This document shows, in pieces, positions 63,840-64,000 of a DNA stretch of 64,000 nucleotides (position 1 is its first letter; every line of letters begins with the position of its first letter). Position numbers and translations under genes: made by a program. Origin of the DNA: Bifidobacterium pseudocatenulatum DSM 20438 = JCM 1200 = LMG 10505 (lineage in GTDB: Bacteria; Actinomycetota; Actinomycetes; Actinomycetales; Bifidobacteriaceae); NCBI RefSeq assembly GCF_001025215.1, contig NZ_AP012330.1, positions 248,001-312,000 of the forward strand. Direction: 5' to 3'. The notes below the pieces were generated by a model, which did not search any database, was not told the origin of the DNA, and worked only from the letters and a program-made list of their open reading frames with translations.

Positions 63840-64000
63840 CTATTAGCTCACCTTCCGCTTGGAGGATTCTGGGTGGGGGCTTATAGGTGCGCGAGGGTTA
63901 TGTGAACGCTGTTGACGGCGACTGTAGGCCGGACTAGGTTATCGCTTTTGGTGAAAAGGGATTTTAGCCAGTTGGGATAGTGAAAGGTAGTTACGGATCG
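63840..64000. other. non-coding end of the window
   Basis: No gene, hairpin or recognised repeat is seen in the last 161 bases. Confidence 0.5.

Overview
The window looks like a chromosomal segment of a Bifidobacterium, perhaps of the adolescentis/catenulatum group. The reasons are high-GC codon use, actinobacterial forms of several proteins (Ala/Glu-tailed S16, four-cysteine L28 and L32, RNase III with a long basic tail, an IclR regulator divergent from leuCD) and a gluconate cluster with a short 6-phosphogluconate dehydrogenase that would feed the pentose/bifid shunt. The genus is inferred from protein recognition; no database search was made. No phage, insertion sequence, cas gene, rRNA or replication origin is visible.

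Layout. 1-7.2 kb: end of an unidentified minus-strand gene, gltX, tRNA-Glu and tRNA-Gln, a metallophosphoesterase, an IclR regulator divergent from leuCD. 7.2-14.7 kb: a repeat array, a dihydroorotate dehydrogenase-family gene, a second repeat array, then envelope and lipid genes murA, plsC, gpsA and ddl. 14.8-19.4 kb: a four-gene ABC importer of the iron/polyamine type. 19.4-26.3 kb: CPBP protease, MscS channel, two tandem DUF2974 alpha/beta-hydrolase paralogues, a TetR regulator and a class I aminotransferase. 26.3-30.9 kb: gluconate utilisation (gnd, gntP, gntK, and a divergent GntR regulator), interrupted by repeat arrays. 31-35.4 kb: UMF1-type MFS transporter, a 666-residue TPR protein of unknown function, rpmB. 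35.4-47.4 kb: a third repeat array, recG-rsmD, the trmD/rimM/khpA/rpsP cluster, an EEP-family protein, ffh, cysS and a glutamine amidotransferase. 47.4-54.4 kb: ABC-F ATPase, a low-GC stretch with an orphan lipoprotein and an ORF remnant, ilvBN, rnc. 54.6-63.8 kb: rpmF, DUF177, a coiled-coil DivIVA-like protein, coaD, DUF3039, aldo/keto reductase with a divergent MerR regulator, rdgB, rph, a nicotinate phosphoribosyltransferase and a FemAB-type peptidoglycan aminoacyltransferase.

Most of the window is housekeeping. The least explained structure lies between genes. Two unrelated families of imperfect palindromes stand in short tandem arrays: family A at an almost exact 53-bp spacing (three arrays, about 16 units) and family B at a 51-bp spacing (two good arrays and one decayed pair). 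Family A arms change in compensating pairs, so the pairing itself seems to be conserved. A third structure is a 102-bp element bounded by perfect 22-bp inverted repeats. Unusual low-complexity, AT-biased linkers inside TrmD, RecG and the ABC-F protein, and a recurrent AATCGCAA/TTGCGATT word, are the other cross-cutting oddities.
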